This document shows, piece after piece, positions 1 to 9,300 of a DNA stretch of 64,000 bases; positions within the stretch are counted from its first letter, which is position 1, and every line of letters starts with the position of its first letter. The position numbers and the translations under genes were made by a program. The notes under the pieces are model-generated. The model searched no databases and had not been told where the DNA came from. It worked only from the letters and a program-made list of their open reading frames with translations. Origin of the DNA: Gammaproteobacteria bacterium (GTDB taxonomy: Bacteria; Pseudomonadota; Gammaproteobacteria; Legionellales; Legionellaceae); NCBI GenBank assembly GCA_024742995.1, contig JANSXK010000001.1, positions 62,001-126,000 on the forward strand, given 5' to 3'.

Positions 1-389
1 CAGTTGATATTATGCAAAAAGCGAAGCAATTGCGCGATGGCTTATTAGCGTCTGCGCCGCCAGACGTTTTGCTACATGGAGATTTACACCATGATAATGT
101 GTTGCAGCAGGGTGAGGCTTGGGTCGTGATTGATCCGAAAGGTGTGATGGGTGATCCTGCGTACGACGTCACGCCTTTTATCCGAAACCCCATGCCGGCA
201 TTACTTGAAGAAGATATTGCAGCAGATATGATTCAACAGCGCATCAGCTATTTTGCTGATCTGCTCGCAGTACCTCGGCAGCGCGTGCTTGATTGGTGTT
301 TTGTGACAACGGTACTGTCCTGGACTTGGGCATTAGAAGATGGCTGTGACACCGATTATTACAAAAATTTAACGAGGGTATTTGAATAA
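1..389 (+). CDS. Aminoglycoside phosphotransferase-family kinase, C-terminal part (5' end outside window)
   Basis: The frame is open to the left edge, so only the C-terminal part of about 128 residues is present. It carries the APH/choline-kinase catalytic loop [12 protein letters not shown] (HGDxxxxN, catalytic Asp) followed by [14 protein letters not shown], which supplies the metal-binding Asp. The DPKG version of this motif is typical of the APH(6)/StrB-like group of streptomycin and hydroxyurea kinases. The family phosphorylates small hydroxyl substrates with ATP in the cytoplasm; this member's substrate cannot be read from the fragment. It stops 3 bases before the 3' end of a convergent tRNA-Ser gene. 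Confidence 0.85.
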   Translation, partial: VDIMQKAKQLRDGLLASAPPDVLLHGDLHHDNVLQQGEAWVVIDPKGVMGDPAYDVTPFIRNPMPALLEEDIAADMIQQRISYFADLLAVPRQRVLDWCFVTTVLSWTWALEDGCDTDYYKNLTRVFE

Positions 390-392
390 GCA

Positions 393-482
393 TGGCGGAG
401 AGAGAGGGATTCGAACCCTCGATACGTTTTACCGTATACACACTTTCCAGGCGTGCGCCTTCAACCACTCGGCCACCTCTCC
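393..482 (-). tRNA. tRNA-Ser (anticodon GGA)
   Basis: On the minus strand a 90-nt cloverleaf with an encoded CCA end is readable. The acceptor arm GGAGAGG pairs with TCTCTCC, the D arm contains GGCCGAGTGGTTGAAGG, the anticodon loop is CTGGAAA, and the T arm is GAGGG-TTCGAAT-CCCTC. The long variable arm between anticodon and T arms is the class II feature expected of tRNA-Ser. The GGA anticodon reads UCC and UCU codons. Confidence 0.97.
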
Positions 483-500
483 CTGCGGGACAAGCCCGCA

Positions 501-530
501 AGTATACTAAACTTCTTTGGGAGATGGCAA
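501..530 (-). promoter_or_regulatory. Sigma-70 type promoter of tRNA-Ser
   Basis: Reading the minus strand, a -35 TTGCCA (525-530) lies 18 bases from a -10 TATACT (501-506), just upstream of the tRNA. A perfect 6-bp inverted repeat (TGCGGG/CCCGCA, 484-500) sits around the expected transcription start and first leader bases. The G+C-rich start region is typical of stringently controlled stable RNA promoters; that regulation is inference. Confidence 0.6.
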
Positions 531-547
531 CGAGCTTGCTAAATTTC

Positions 548-949
548 TTACCAAACCCAGGTTACAGTAAGTGGTTTTATCGCTAGAATAACCATGATAA
601 TGACGTATATCCACCACTCAGCACTCACAAGCACGGGGAATAATACGCCAAGCACTAAGGCGCTGAAAAATACGGATAAGGCTAATAAAACTTGGTTCGA
701 AGGATTATTTGTTTTTAGATAGCCCTTCATTTTCTTAGTGAAATTGCCTTTTTGTGAAAAAAGATGTCCCCACAATGGTAAAGCACATAAGACAGCGATA
801 ATGAGGTAAAACCACCAATCCAGGGAAGACAAATTAGGGTATAAAGAAAAAATTAATAATCCCATAACCAAATAAACAGACTTTACGAGCGATAGATCAA
901 GAATGGAAAATTGCTGCAGCTTTTTAGATAAAAACGTTTCAATTGTCAT
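548..949 (-). CDS. Small integral membrane protein of unknown function
   Basis: This is a 133-residue hydrophobic protein that I do not recognise. The frame could extend upstream to 1087, but the ATG at 949 has a strong AAGGAG nine bases ahead, so the shorter form is chosen. It shows four likely membrane segments in two pairs. The two pairs resemble each other (LDWWFYLIIAVL and AEWWIYVIIMVI), suggesting an internal duplication joined by a basic cytoplasmic loop rich in Lys. It lies alone between tRNA-Ser and mfd, all on the minus strand. No catalytic motif is visible. Confidence 0.6.
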   Translation of the reverse strand: MTIETFLSKKLQQFSILDLSLVKSVYLVMGLLIFSLYPNLSSLDWWFYLIIAVLCALPLWGHLFSQKGNFTKKMKGYLKTNNPSNQVLLALSVFFSALVLGVLFPVLVSAEWWIYVIIMVILAIKPLTVTWVW

Positions 950-1116
950 GATATTGATCTCCTTATTAGTATCATCTACTTTAAAGACCCCAAATTTATC
1001 ATAAGCCAAATAAACAGGGTTTAGCAATAGGAAGGGGGGTAATGCGAGATCTACGCTTACGTTTCGCGCTTTATGCGCGGAATTCAAGAAAGGGAAATGA
1101 TTGGGGGATATTGGGA

Positions 1117-4100
1117 TTAAGATGTAGCGCGTATCAATAATAATAAATGCGTGATTTCTTGAATTTTTTCTTCAGCGTTTGTGGCATCTAATTTAAAACA
1201 AAATCGAGAGGGTCCTTGCATTTGATAGCGTTCGCTTTGGGTTTGAATCAAAGAAATGATTTTAGCTGGATTGATCTTGGGTTCGGCTTGGAAGTCTAAT
1301 TTTCCTTTGATGCCAGAAGCTTGGATTTTTTGGATGCCGATGTCGGTCGCTAACAATTTGACTTGGGTCATCAAAAATAAATATTTCACGGTGGGTGGTA
1401 GCAATCCGAAGCGATCGATAAGTTCTACTTGTAAATCATGTAATGCTTGTTCGGATTGGGCATGTGCAATACGTTTATAGAAAATCAAGCGTAGATGGGT
1501 ATCACCAATATAGGTTTCAGGAATCACGGTAGAAATGCCCAAATCAATCTCAGGTCCTTGTTGCATGGGGGCTTGCAGCTCGGGGGTTTTGCCTGCTTTC
1601 AAATCAGCCACTGCTTTGTCTAGCATTTCCATAAAAAGATTAAAGCCAATCGCGTGCATATTGCCGCTTTGTTCTTCGCCTAATAACTCTCCAGCACCAC
1701 GAATTTCTAAATCATGGGTGGCCAAAGTAAAGCCCGCGCCCAATTCTTCTAGAGACACAATTGCCTCCAAGCGTTTGATGGCATCAGGGGTCAGCAGTTT
1801 ATCTGGTGGCGTAAGTAAATAAGCATACGCTTGATGATGAGATCGACCCACGCGACCGCGTAATTGGTGCAATTGCGCCATGCCAAACATATCAGCACGA
1901 TCAATAATAATGGTATTAGCAGTCGGAATATCAATGCCTGTTTCGATAATGGTTGTGCATACCAGTACATTAAATTGATGATGATAAAACTCTGACATGA
2001 TTTGCTCGAGTGCGCGCTCACGCATTTGTCCATGGGCGAAGCGAATTTTAGCTTGAGGTACCAGAGCTTGTAGGCTTTGGGTCACTTGTTCTATCGTGCG
2101 GACATTATTGTGCAGAAAAAAGACTTGGCCACCGCGTAGAATCTCACGCAAAATGGCTTCAATAATGGTTGGATCAGATCGCTCTTGCCAAAATGTTTTA
2201 ATCGCCAAACGTTTTGCTGGTGGCGTGGCAATCAACGAAATATCACGAATTCCGGCCATTGCCATATTTAAGGTGCGGGGAATGGGGGTTGCCGTCATAC
2301 ATAATAGATCCACATTGGTACACATGGCTTTCATATGTTCTTTTTGTTTGACGCCAAAGCGATGCTCTTCATCAACAATCAATAAGCCCAGCCGTTGAAA
2401 TTGAATCGATTTTTGAAATAATTTGTGAGTGCCAATGACAATATCCACTTGTCCAGATGCCAGACCCTGTAGAACAGCAGCAGCCTGCTTTTCACTCCGA
2501 AAACGCGAAAGCAATTCGATGGTGATGGGGAAATCAGCAAAGCGGTCACTAAAACTTTCAAAATGTTGATCAGCCAGCAACGTGGTGGGTACCAACACAC
2601 AGACTTGTTTGCCATCGCGTGCGGCAATAAATGCAGCTCGCATTGCTACTTCTGTCTTACCAAAGCCAACATCACCGCAAATGAGACGGTCCATGGGGCG
2701 GGAAGATTGCATGTCTTGGCTGATTTGTTCGATAGCTGTGATTTGATCGGTGGTTAAGGCAAACGGAAATCCAGACGCAAAGCGTTCATAATCCGTTTGA
2801 TGTAAACTGTATTTATGTCCTGATGCTTCTGCACGTTTGGCGTAAATTTCTAAAAGTTCGATGGCAACATCATGAATTTTTTCTGCAGCTTTTTTCTTTT
2901 CTTTTTGCCACAGGTCTGATCCCAAACGATGTAGGGGTGCATGATCAGGATCAGCCCCGGTATAACGGCTGATCAGATGCAGGGCGGTGACAGGTACATA
3001 AATTTTATCCTCCCCAGCATAGGCCAAACTTAAAAACTCATTGGCCAAACCATCACGTACAAATGTTTGTAAGCCAAGATAGCGGCCAACACCAAATTGT
3101 AAATGAACCACTGGGGCACCGACGTTCAATTCTGCAAGGTCTCGAATGATAGTGTTTGGGTCGATGGCTTTGCCTGATTTACGTTGCTGTGGTGTGGATT
3201 GTTGTCCAAATAATTGCGATTCTACAATGATAGAAACCGTCGCTAATTCAGCGCCAGCAGCCAATGCGCCTATGGCAATATTGATTTGAGACGTATCTGC
3301 GATAAAACTGATCCAAGATGATTGAAATTTGGGTTGAATTTGTGATTGTTTTAACAGATCCTGGATGGTTTCTCGCCTGCCTGCGGATTCAACGACAATG
3401 AGATAACGCTGTTCGGGATGATCCTGGATCCATGTACTTAAGCGATGCAATGGTGCCGCATTTTGGCGCTCAACTGGAAACTCAGGGGGTTGTATCAAAT
3501 CAAAATTACCCACGGCTTTTTTATGCTCAAAAGGTGCTTCTGATACGTTGATGCGATGGTAGCGCTTGGTTGCCGTTAAGAGCGCTATGGGGGATAAAAA
3601 ACACTGCTGTGGCGCCAAAATAGGTCGCATCACATCATGACTACGCTGCTCAAAACGATGGTTGACCTCTTGCCAAAACTGTTCAGCACAGCTAGGAATG
3701 TCCTCAATAAGGCAAATATGAGTGGTTTCGGGTAAATAATCAAAAAAACTGACTGTTTGTTCGAAAAAGAGCGGGAGATAATACTCAATTCCCGCAGGAA
3801 TTTGCCCAGCACTCACTGCTTCGTATAACGGGACGTGGCTAGGATTGCCGTTGAATTGGTTACGAAATGCTTGCCGAAATAAGCTGATACCCTGCTCATG
3901 AAATGGCATTTCACGGGCGGGTAGGATATCAATATGATCTATTTTATCAATGGTACGCTGTGTTTCTGGGTGAAATCGTCGCAGACTTTCGATGTCAGAA
4001 TCAAACAATTCAATGCGAAATGGCAAGTTGCTGCCCATTGGAAATAGATCAATGATAGAGCCGCGAACTGCAAATTCACCATGCTCGAGCACTGAATTTA

Positions 4101-4566
4101 CCAAATGATAGCCTGCGTGCGTCAACTGTTGTCGAAATGTGTCAATATCAAGAGATTGGCCACATCGTAAGATTAAGCTTTGTTGATGAATAAACGTGGG
4201 TGGACAAAGCCGATGCATTAAAGTTGTCACAGAGGAGATAACAATGGCGTCTTTCAGGTGATATAAACGCTGCAACGTGGCCAAACGCTCGGAAATAATG
4301 TCCTGATGGGGGGAAAATTGATCATAAGGTAGGGTTTCCCAGTCTGGAAAAACCAGTATTTCTTGCGAATGAGGCTGATCTTGCAGAAAAAACTGAATTT
4401 CGTCTAATAGTTGCTTGGCATACCAATTGTCAGGCGTGATCAGCAATTTGACCCCAGCGGTTTGCTGACAATATTCCGCCAGCGCCAAAGGAAGGCTGCT
4501 GCCGTATAATTGCCCCCACGCGGGTAATTTCATGCTATCATCAGTCATCAATAATGTGTCTGACAT
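1117..4566 (-). CDS. mfd: Transcription-repair coupling factor Mfd
   Basis: This 1149-residue protein has the usual family length. It pushes RNA polymerase stalled at DNA lesions off the template and recruits UvrA. The N-terminal third is the UvrB-like module (SIIDLFPMGSNLPFRIELFD region), followed by the CarD-like RNA polymerase-interaction domain (APVVHLQFGVGRYLG). Then comes a RecG-like SF2 motor with Walker A GDVGFGKTEVA near residue 635 and DEEH Walker B near residue 735, plus GRVGR motif VI. The C-terminal TRCF domain is complete. The ATG at 4566 is preceded by GAGG at about 10 bases. It is divergent from dnaQ. Confidence 0.97.
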   Translation of the reverse strand: MSDTLLMTDDSMKLPAWGQLYGSSLPLALAEYCQQTAGVKLLITPDNWYAKQLLDEIQFFLQDQPHSQEILVFPDWETLPYDQFSPHQDIISERLATLQRLYHLKDAIVISSVTTLMHRLCPPTFIHQQSLILRCGQSLDIDTFRQQLTHAGYHLVNSVLEHGEFAVRGSIIDLFPMGSNLPFRIELFDSDIESLRRFHPETQRTIDKIDHIDILPAREMPFHEQGISLFRQAFRNQFNGNPSHVPLYEAVSAGQIPAGIEYYLPLFFEQTVSFFDYLPETTHICLIEDIPSCAEQFWQEVNHRFEQRSHDVMRPILAPQQCFLSPIALLTATKRYHRINVSEAPFEHKKAVGNFDLIQPPEFPVERQNAAPLHRLSTWIQDHPEQRYLIVVESAGRRETIQDLLKQSQIQPKFQSSWISFIADTSQINIAIGALAAGAELATVSIIVESQLFGQQSTPQQRKSGKAIDPNTIIRDLAELNVGAPVVHLQFGVGRYLGLQTFVRDGLANEFLSLAYAGEDKIYVPVTALHLISRYTGADPDHAPLHRLGSDLWQKEKKKAAEKIHDVAIELLEIYAKRAEASGHKYSLHQTDYERFASGFPFALTTDQITAIEQISQDMQSSRPMDRLICGDVGFGKTEVAMRAAFIAARDGKQVCVLVPTTLLADQHFESFSDRFADFPITIELLSRFRSEKQAAAVLQGLASGQVDIVIGTHKLFQKSIQFQRLGLLIVDEEHRFGVKQKEHMKAMCTNVDLLCMTATPIPRTLNMAMAGIRDISLIATPPAKRLAIKTFWQERSDPTIIEAILREILRGGQVFFLHNNVRTIEQVTQSLQALVPQAKIRFAHGQMRERALEQIMSEFYHHQFNVLVCTTIIETGIDIPTANTIIIDRADMFGMAQLHQLRGRVGRSHHQAYAYLLTPPDKLLTPDAIKRLEAIVSLEELGAGFTLATHDLEIRGAGELLGEEQSGNMHAIGFNLFMEMLDKAVADLKAGKTPELQAPMQQGPEIDLGISTVIPETYIGDTHLRLIFYKRIAHAQSEQALHDLQVELIDRFGLLPPTVKYLFLMTQVKLLATDIGIQKIQASGIKGKLDFQAEPKINPAKIISLIQTQSERYQMQGPSRFCFKLDATNAEEKIQEITHLLLLIRATS

Positions 4567-4685
4567 ACAAATAACGCCTCAAATTCAGGATGTTTGCGCC
4601 ATAGAGCAGGTAAGGGCTTTATGCGCGCAAATGAAGCAGGCAAGTATAGCTGGACTGGGTTTGTAATAAAAGAGGAAAGAATAGA

Positions 4686-5354
4686 ATGCGCCAAATTTCA
4701 TTAGATACAGAAACTACCGGGATAGGCCATGAACATGGACATCGCATCATAGAAATTGGTTGTGTCGAATTAGTCAATCGTTGTCTAACAGGTCGAACCT
4801 TTCATACATATTTAAACCCACAACGTGAGGTCGATGCAGGGGCATTTAAAGTTCATGGTCTTAGTAATGACTTTTTAAAGGATAAGCCTGAGTTTAAAGC
4901 CATTTATCTTGAATTTTTGGAATTTGTCGATGATGCAGAGCTGATTATTCATAATGCTGCTTTTGATCTCGGGTTTTTAAATGCTGAATTAAGACAAGCC
5001 CCTCATCCCGGTCAAATCGAAGACAAATGTACTGTGATTGATACTTTAATGTTGGCTCGAAAGAAGCATCCAGGCCAACGTAATTCCTTGGATGCGCTTT
5101 GCAAACGCTATGATATTGATAATACGCAGCGCCAATTGCATGGCGCCTTGTTAGATGCTCAGATTTTGGCACAAGTTTACCTGGCTATGACAGGCGGTCA
5201 AACTGATTTGTTTGGTGAAGCTGATTTGGATATCCCTGAAACGCAAGCTGCAACGCTAGTGCAAGAAGACTTACAGTCACAATCACCCGTATATTACGCC
5301 AATGCTGAGGAAATCAAGCGTCATCAGGCGTTTATGGAAGATTTGAAAAAATAG
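4686..5354 (+). CDS. dnaQ: DNA polymerase III epsilon subunit (proofreading 3'-5' exonuclease)
   Basis: This 222-residue DnaQ-type exonuclease proofreads for the replicative polymerase. Exo I is SLDTETTG (Asp7, Glu9), Exo II is HNAAFDLGF (Asp94), and Exo III is HGALLDAQ (His152, Asp157), giving the complete DEDDh set. The remaining C-terminal tail of about 50 residues is where E. coli epsilon binds the alpha subunit. A ribosome binding site AGAGGAAAG precedes the ATG. The gene is monocistronic, divergent from mfd and followed by an L,D-transpeptidase gene. Confidence 0.95.
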   Translation: MRQISLDTETTGIGHEHGHRIIEIGCVELVNRCLTGRTFHTYLNPQREVDAGAFKVHGLSNDFLKDKPEFKAIYLEFLEFVDDAELIIHNAAFDLGFLNAELRQAPHPGQIEDKCTVIDTLMLARKKHPGQRNSLDALCKRYDIDNTQRQLHGALLDAQILAQVYLAMTGGQTDLFGEADLDIPETQAATLVQEDLQSQSPVYYANAEEIKRHQAFMEDLKK

Positions 5355-5426
5355 TTCTAATTGTCCTTAATTTAACCACTAATTGTACTATAATTATACA
5401 TATAATGGTTGTTTTAAGGATAAATC

Positions 5427-5933
5427 ATGCATAAGTCAAATTGGCGTAAATCTGTATTATTAGGCACGATCGTAGTGTCTTCTCTCTTGTTGTGGTCAAC
5501 CACTGCTGCGAAATCTTCAGAATATCTTTATGGGTATAACCTGGCATCCGCTGAGCGTTTTGTCTTTGATCCCAAAAGATTGCACTGGAAAGCGATTGAT
5601 GCGAACGGTAAGGTGGTTCGGAGTGGGGAAGCCTCAGGGGGACGACACTATTGTCGGGATACCGGTCGATATTGTAGAACACCCGTAGGCCGATTTCATG
5701 TGAGTTATAAGGGCGGCGCTGGTTGCAAATCTAGCCGCTATCCAGTTGGTAAAGGGGGTTCTCCAATGCCATATTGCATGTATTTCAGTAAAAACTACGC
5801 AGTGCATGGGTCTTATCATGTCCCAGACTACAATGCGAGCCATGGTTGTATCCGTATACATCCGAAGGATGCCAAATGGTTATATTATAATTTCATGAAA
5901 GTTGGGACGACAGTGATTGTGAAGTCTTATTAG
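5427..5933 (+). CDS. Periplasmic L,D-transpeptidase (YkuD domain)
   Basis: This 168-residue protein has an N-terminal signal sequence (basic start, then [14 protein letters not shown]). A YkuD catalytic domain fills the rest. The signature [18 protein letters not shown] holds His127, His139 and the nucleophile Cys141. Such enzymes form 3-3 peptidoglycan cross-links or attach proteins to the wall. Extra cysteines at about 76, 83, 100 and 117 could form disulfides in the periplasm. SD-like AAGGA lies before the ATG, and an AT-rich TATAAT-containing stretch precedes it. Its 3' end overlaps erpA tail-to-tail by 4 bases. Confidence 0.9.
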   Translation: MHKSNWRKSVLLGTIVVSSLLLWSTTAAKSSEYLYGYNLASAERFVFDPKRLHWKAIDANGKVVRSGEASGGRHYCRDTGRYCRTPVGRFHVSYKGGAGCKSSRYPVGKGGSPMPYCMYFSKNYAVHGSYHVPDYNASHGCIRIHPKDAKWLYYNFMKVGTTVIVKSY

Positions 5934-6328
5934 TCGTCATCCACACTAAATGAAGATCCACAGCCACACGTTGTTTTAGCATTAGGATTACGAATAATAA
6001 ATTGTTCTTGGATGCCGGAAGTATAATCAATTTCTGCGCCTTGCAGTAATTGTACGCTGATACAATCGACCAAGAGTTTGATGGTGGTTTCTGAGTTTGT
6101 TGTGTCTTGTTTGATGATGGTGTCATCTTCTTGAATGGTCTCATCGAAGGTAAACCCATACTGGTAGCCAGAACATCCACCCCCAGTGATGTAAACTCGT
6201 AAATTTAATTTGGGATTGGCTTCTTCGGCAATCAAAGTGGCTACTTTATCAGCTGCAGCGACGGTCAAATGTACGGCAGGAGGGGTGCTGCTTTGCACAG
6301 TGGGTTGATGTTGTTGCACCATTGCCAT
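5930..6328 (-). CDS. erpA: Iron-sulfur cluster insertion protein ErpA (A-type carrier)
   Basis: This is a 132-residue A-type Fe-S carrier that passes clusters to apo-proteins. It has the three conserved cysteines: one in [11 protein letters not shown] and two in the C-terminal CGCGSSF. An N-terminal extension of about 20 residues, rich in Gln, Ser and Pro, precedes the HesB-like domain that begins at [15 protein letters not shown] lies six bases before the ATG. The pattern fits ErpA better than IscA or SufA, but this cannot be settled without a phylogeny. No isc or suf genes are adjacent. Confidence 0.87.
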   Translation of the reverse strand: MAMVQQHQPTVQSSTPPAVHLTVAAADKVATLIAEEANPKLNLRVYITGGGCSGYQYGFTFDETIQEDDTIIKQDTTNSETTIKLLVDCISVQLLQGAEIDYTSGIQEQFIIRNPNAKTTCGCGSSFSVDDD

Positions 6329-6382
6329 AATGACTCCGATATATTGTTTAATGATACTGTTATCTGGCTATTATACCACAGT

Positions 6383-7456
6383 CTATCGAATAATCCCTTC
6401 AATCGTTGCACCACCTAAACATTGATTGTTTTGATAAAAGACCACGTATTGTCCAGGTGTAATGGCACGCATGGGTGCAGAAAACATCACACAGTGTTCT
6501 GAGTCATTGCCAGGTGATATTACGCACGCTTGTTCTGTTTGGCGATAGCGTGTTTTTGCGTAACAAGTGAGTGGCAATGCTGGTGGTTCAGGGACCAGCC
6601 AATGAATGAGTCCGCAGGTGAGTCCCTGGGCGAATAATTGTGGATGGTTATGACCCTGTGCCACTCTCAAAATATTATTAGGAATATCTTTGTCTACGAC
6701 ATACCAGGGGTCGCCGTCACCACTTTTTGTGCCGCCAATGCCTAAACCTTGACGTTGTCCGAATGTATAAAACATCAAGCCATCATGTTGGCCAATCGTT
6801 TTGTCTTGTGGATCTTTGATATCTCCTGGACGAGCAAGCAAATATTCATTTAAAAAGCTTTTAAAGCGTCTCTCACCGATAAAACAGATGCCCGTAGAGT
6901 CTTTTTTATCATGGGTGATCAGGTTTTGTTCTAGCGCAATCGCGCGAATTTTACTTTTGAGATGATTTCCAACCGGAAGCAGGGTCTTATTTAAGGCTTC
7001 TGGGGCAATGGCATGCAAAAAATAGGTTTGATCTTTATCGCGATCTTTTGATTTATACAACAAACCATCAGCTGTTTTAGCATAATGTCCTGTTGCGATA
7101 TAATCTGCGCCTAGTGTCAGGGCATGATCTAAAAATGCTTTGAATTTGATTTCTTTATTGCACAAAACATCGGGGTTTGGCGTGCGCCCCAATTGATATT
7201 CATCCAAAAAATGAGTAAAAACGCGATCCCAATATGCTGCAGAGAAATTGACGGCGTGCAAGGGAATGTTTAAGCGGTCACAGACAGCTTGCGCGTCAGC
7301 AAGGTCTTGGGCTGCGGCACAATATCCTTCTGCATCATCTTCTTGCCAATTTTTCATGAACAAGCCTTCGACACAATAGCCTTCTTCTTTTAACAAATAC
7401 GCAGCCACAGAGGAGTCGACTCCTCCAGACATGCCAACAATGACTTTTTGATTCAT
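6383..7456 (-). CDS. mnmA: tRNA-specific 2-thiouridylase MnmA
   Basis: MnmA adds sulfur to U34 of tRNA-Lys, -Glu and -Gln in the cytoplasm. The PP-loop GMSGGVDSS is at the N terminus. The catalytic cysteines lie in [12 protein letters not shown] and [12 protein letters not shown]. The central tRNA-binding and C-terminal beta-barrel domains follow. A TTG-started extension to 7498 is possible, but the ATG at 7456 begins [16 protein letters not shown] as in the family and has GGAG upstream, so 357 residues are called. It is divergent from yceD with about 40 bases between them. Confidence 0.96.
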   Translation of the reverse strand: MNQKVIVGMSGGVDSSVAAYLLKEEGYCVEGLFMKNWQEDDAEGYCAAAQDLADAQAVCDRLNIPLHAVNFSAAYWDRVFTHFLDEYQLGRTPNPDVLCNKEIKFKAFLDHALTLGADYIATGHYAKTADGLLYKSKDRDKDQTYFLHAIAPEALNKTLLPVGNHLKSKIRAIALEQNLITHDKKDSTGICFIGERRFKSFLNEYLLARPGDIKDPQDKTIGQHDGLMFYTFGQRQGLGIGGTKSGDGDPWYVVDKDIPNNILRVAQGHNHPQLFAQGLTCGLIHWLVPEPPALPLTCYAKTRYRQTEQACVISPGNDSEHCVMFSAPMRAITPGQYVVFYQNNQCLGGATIEGIIR

Positions 7457-7497
7457 AATACGATATACTCCGTCCAAACCAATTTTAACATAAAACA

Positions 7498-7911
7498 ATG
7501 ATACGATCTTTAAAAAAACTCACAAAAGAAGAACAACCTGTGCAAATAAGCATGATCTTGCAGGAGCGGCTACCCTATTTTGTGCAAGGTCCTTGCGAGC
7601 TGCAATGTGATGTCTGGGTCGAGAAAGCCATTGACCACTATCATTTAACAGTTTTGGCAAAAGGGCGTGTGACCGTCATTTGCCAGCGTTGCTTACAGCC
7701 TTTTGATTATGACTATGATTATAAGAGCGATTTGGCGCTGTGTCGCAATGACTCGATTGCAGAAAAGATGATGGCTTCTTCTGATTGTATGGTGCAAGCA
7801 GATGATGCTTTGGATTTGCAAGCGATAGTAACGGATGATTTGCATTTGTTTTGCCCGGAAAAACATGAAGATCAGCTTGAGTGTGATGGAGTGGTTTCTC
7901 AATATTTATAA
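7498..7911 (+). CDS. yceD: YceD/DUF177 family protein (23S rRNA accumulation protein)
   Basis: This 137-residue protein belongs to the YceD (DUF177) family, found next to rpmF in most bacteria and linked in E. coli to 23S rRNA accumulation. It carries the family's ICQRCLQPF cysteine pair and a late [13 protein letters not shown] segment with two more cysteines, which suggest metal binding. No clear Shine-Dalgarno sequence precedes the ATG. It lies immediately upstream of the rpmF promoter. Confidence 0.85.
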   Translation: MIRSLKKLTKEEQPVQISMILQERLPYFVQGPCELQCDVWVEKAIDHYHLTVLAKGRVTVICQRCLQPFDYDYDYKSDLALCRNDSIAEKMMASSDCMVQADDALDLQAIVTDDLHLFCPEKHEDQLECDGVVSQYL

Positions 7912-7932
7912 TCTAAAGCGCACTACGAAAGT

Positions 7933-7962
7933 TTGCGCTGACTCTTGGTTTTTTGGTATAAT
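7933..7962 (+). promoter_or_regulatory. Promoter of the rpmF-plsX-fab operon
   Basis: A -35 TTGCGC (7933-7938) is separated by 18 bases from a perfect -10 TATAAT (7957-7962). Transcription would start near 7969, leaving a leader of about 73 nt before rpmF. Confidence 0.6.
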
Positions 7963-7975
7963 ATGCGCTTTATAC

Positions 7976-8014
7976 TTGGAGTCTCGCCAAAAAGGCGGTA
8001 AAATTTATCTCCAA
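7976..8014 (+). promoter_or_regulatory. Two-tier hairpin in the rpmF mRNA leader
   Basis: An outer stem TTGGAG/CTCCAA (7976-7981 with 8009-8014) encloses an inner CGCC-AAAAA-GGCG hairpin (7985-7997). It lies wholly in the predicted leader, ahead of the AGGAG ribosome binding site. It is not followed by a T-run, so it is not a terminator. It could set mRNA stability or mediate autogenous control by L32; that role is inference. Confidence 0.4.
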
Positions 8015-8042
8015 TGATACGAATTGTTTAGGAGTCATACAA

Positions 8043-8243
8043 ATGGCAGTACAACAAAATAAAAAATCACGATCACGTCGTGATATGCGTCGTTCGCATG
8101 ATGCGCTTTCAATGCCAACGTTGTCAGTGAATGCGACAACTGGTGAAACGCATCGACGTCATCATCTTACACCAGATGGTTACACACATGATGGTCGTAA
8201 AGTGATCGATACAGGAACTGTTTACGAAGAAGATCAAGAGTAA
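8043..8243 (+). CDS. rpmF: 50S ribosomal protein L32
   Basis: This is a 66-residue basic protein starting [20 protein letters not shown], the hallmark start of bacterial L32. It is of the form without the four zinc cysteines, as in E. coli. AGGAG lies 8 bases before the ATG. It is the first gene after the promoter at 7933-7962 and is 5 bases from plsX, so ribosome and phospholipid synthesis genes are co-transcribed as in other gammaproteobacteria. Confidence 0.97.
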   Translation: MAVQQNKKSRSRRDMRRSHDALSMPTLSVNATTGETHRRHHLTPDGYTHDGRKVIDTGTVYEEDQE

Positions 8244-8248
8244 ACTCC

Positions 8249-9283
8249 TTGAATACCATCACAATTGCAATCGATGCCATGGGAGGCGATCATGGCTTGC
8301 CGGTCATTATCCCTGCCGTAATTCGAGCAATTCGTAAACATTCGAATTTGTGTTTGATCCTGGTTGGGGATCAAGACAAGATTACTGCAAGCTTGAAAAA
8401 GCTTGGACATTCTCTTGCGCATTATCCTCGTATTTCGATTGAACATGCGCCTGAAATGGTAGAGATGGATGAATTGCCTTCGCATGCACTGCGCAACAAA
8501 AAATCCTCTTCGATGCGGATTGCCATCAATTTGGTGCGTGATGAACGTGCACAAGCCTGTGTCAGTGCTGGAAATACTGGAGCATTGATGGCCACGGCAC
8601 GTTTTGTGTTGAAGACTTTGCCCGGGATTGACCGACCTGCGATTATTGCAGAATTACCTACCGCTAAAGGTTGTACCCGTGTTATTGATTTGGGCGCTAA
8701 TGTCGACTCTTGTACAGAGCATTTGTTCCAATTTGCAGTGATGGGCTCTGCATTGAGTCAGGCCTTGGACAAGAAAGATAGACCTCAGATTGCGTTGCTG
8801 AATATTGGTGTTGAAGAAATTAAAGGCAATGATCAAGTCAAACGGACGGCGCATATGTTGGCTGAATGTGATTTATTAAATTATGTGGGTTACGTAGAAG
8901 GCGATCAGTTTTATTCGGGCGAAGTCGACTTGGTTGTCTGTGATGGGTTTGTCGGTAATGTTGCTTTGAAAGCGAGTGAAGGATTGGCAAATTTGATGAT
9001 TTCCGTATTGAAAGAATGTTTTACTCGATACTGGTGGTCACGAATTGTTGGTTTGTTAGCAAAGCCTGCCTTGGCTCATCTTAAAAGACGTATGGATCCT
9101 GATCGTTATAATGGCGCAAGTCTTTTAGGCTTAAATGGCATTGTGATCAAGAGCCATGGTGGTGCTAATTCGATTGGATTTCAATTTGCCATCGAAGAAG
9201 CAATGGAGCAAGTCTCTTCTAATGTGGTGGACTTGGTGCGAGATAAGATCGCTGATTTTGTCGACCAGGGCTTACTACTTTAA
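8249..9283 (+). CDS. plsX: Phosphate acyltransferase PlsX
   Basis: PlsX converts acyl-ACP and phosphate to acyl-phosphate for phospholipid synthesis. The 344-residue protein opens with [14 protein letters not shown] and contains SAGNTGA and a C-terminal VIKSHGGAN region typical of the family. The start is TTG; this is supported because the next methionine falls inside the conserved DAMGGD motif. It follows rpmF by 5 bases. In E. coli fabH comes next, but here fabD follows directly. Confidence 0.95.
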   Translation: MNTITIAIDAMGGDHGLPVIIPAVIRAIRKHSNLCLILVGDQDKITASLKKLGHSLAHYPRISIEHAPEMVEMDELPSHALRNKKSSSMRIAINLVRDERAQACVSAGNTGALMATARFVLKTLPGIDRPAIIAELPTAKGCTRVIDLGANVDSCTEHLFQFAVMGSALSQALDKKDRPQIALLNIGVEEIKGNDQVKRTAHMLAECDLLNYVGYVEGDQFYSGEVDLVVCDGFVGNVALKASEGLANLMISVLKECFTRYWWSRIVGLLAKPALAHLKRRMDPDRYNGASLLGLNGIVIKSHGGANSIGFQFAIEEAMEQVSSNVVDLVRDKIADFVDQGLLL

Positions 9284-9300
9284 TATAAGTGGATAAAAAA

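Noticed and set aside
244-586. Open frames on both strands across 244-586
   Set aside because: They read through the tRNA-Ser gene and its promoter and have no family features.
1-1100. A genomic island border at tRNA-Ser
   Set aside because: No integrase, no repeated tRNA 3' end and no change in gene character are seen on either side.
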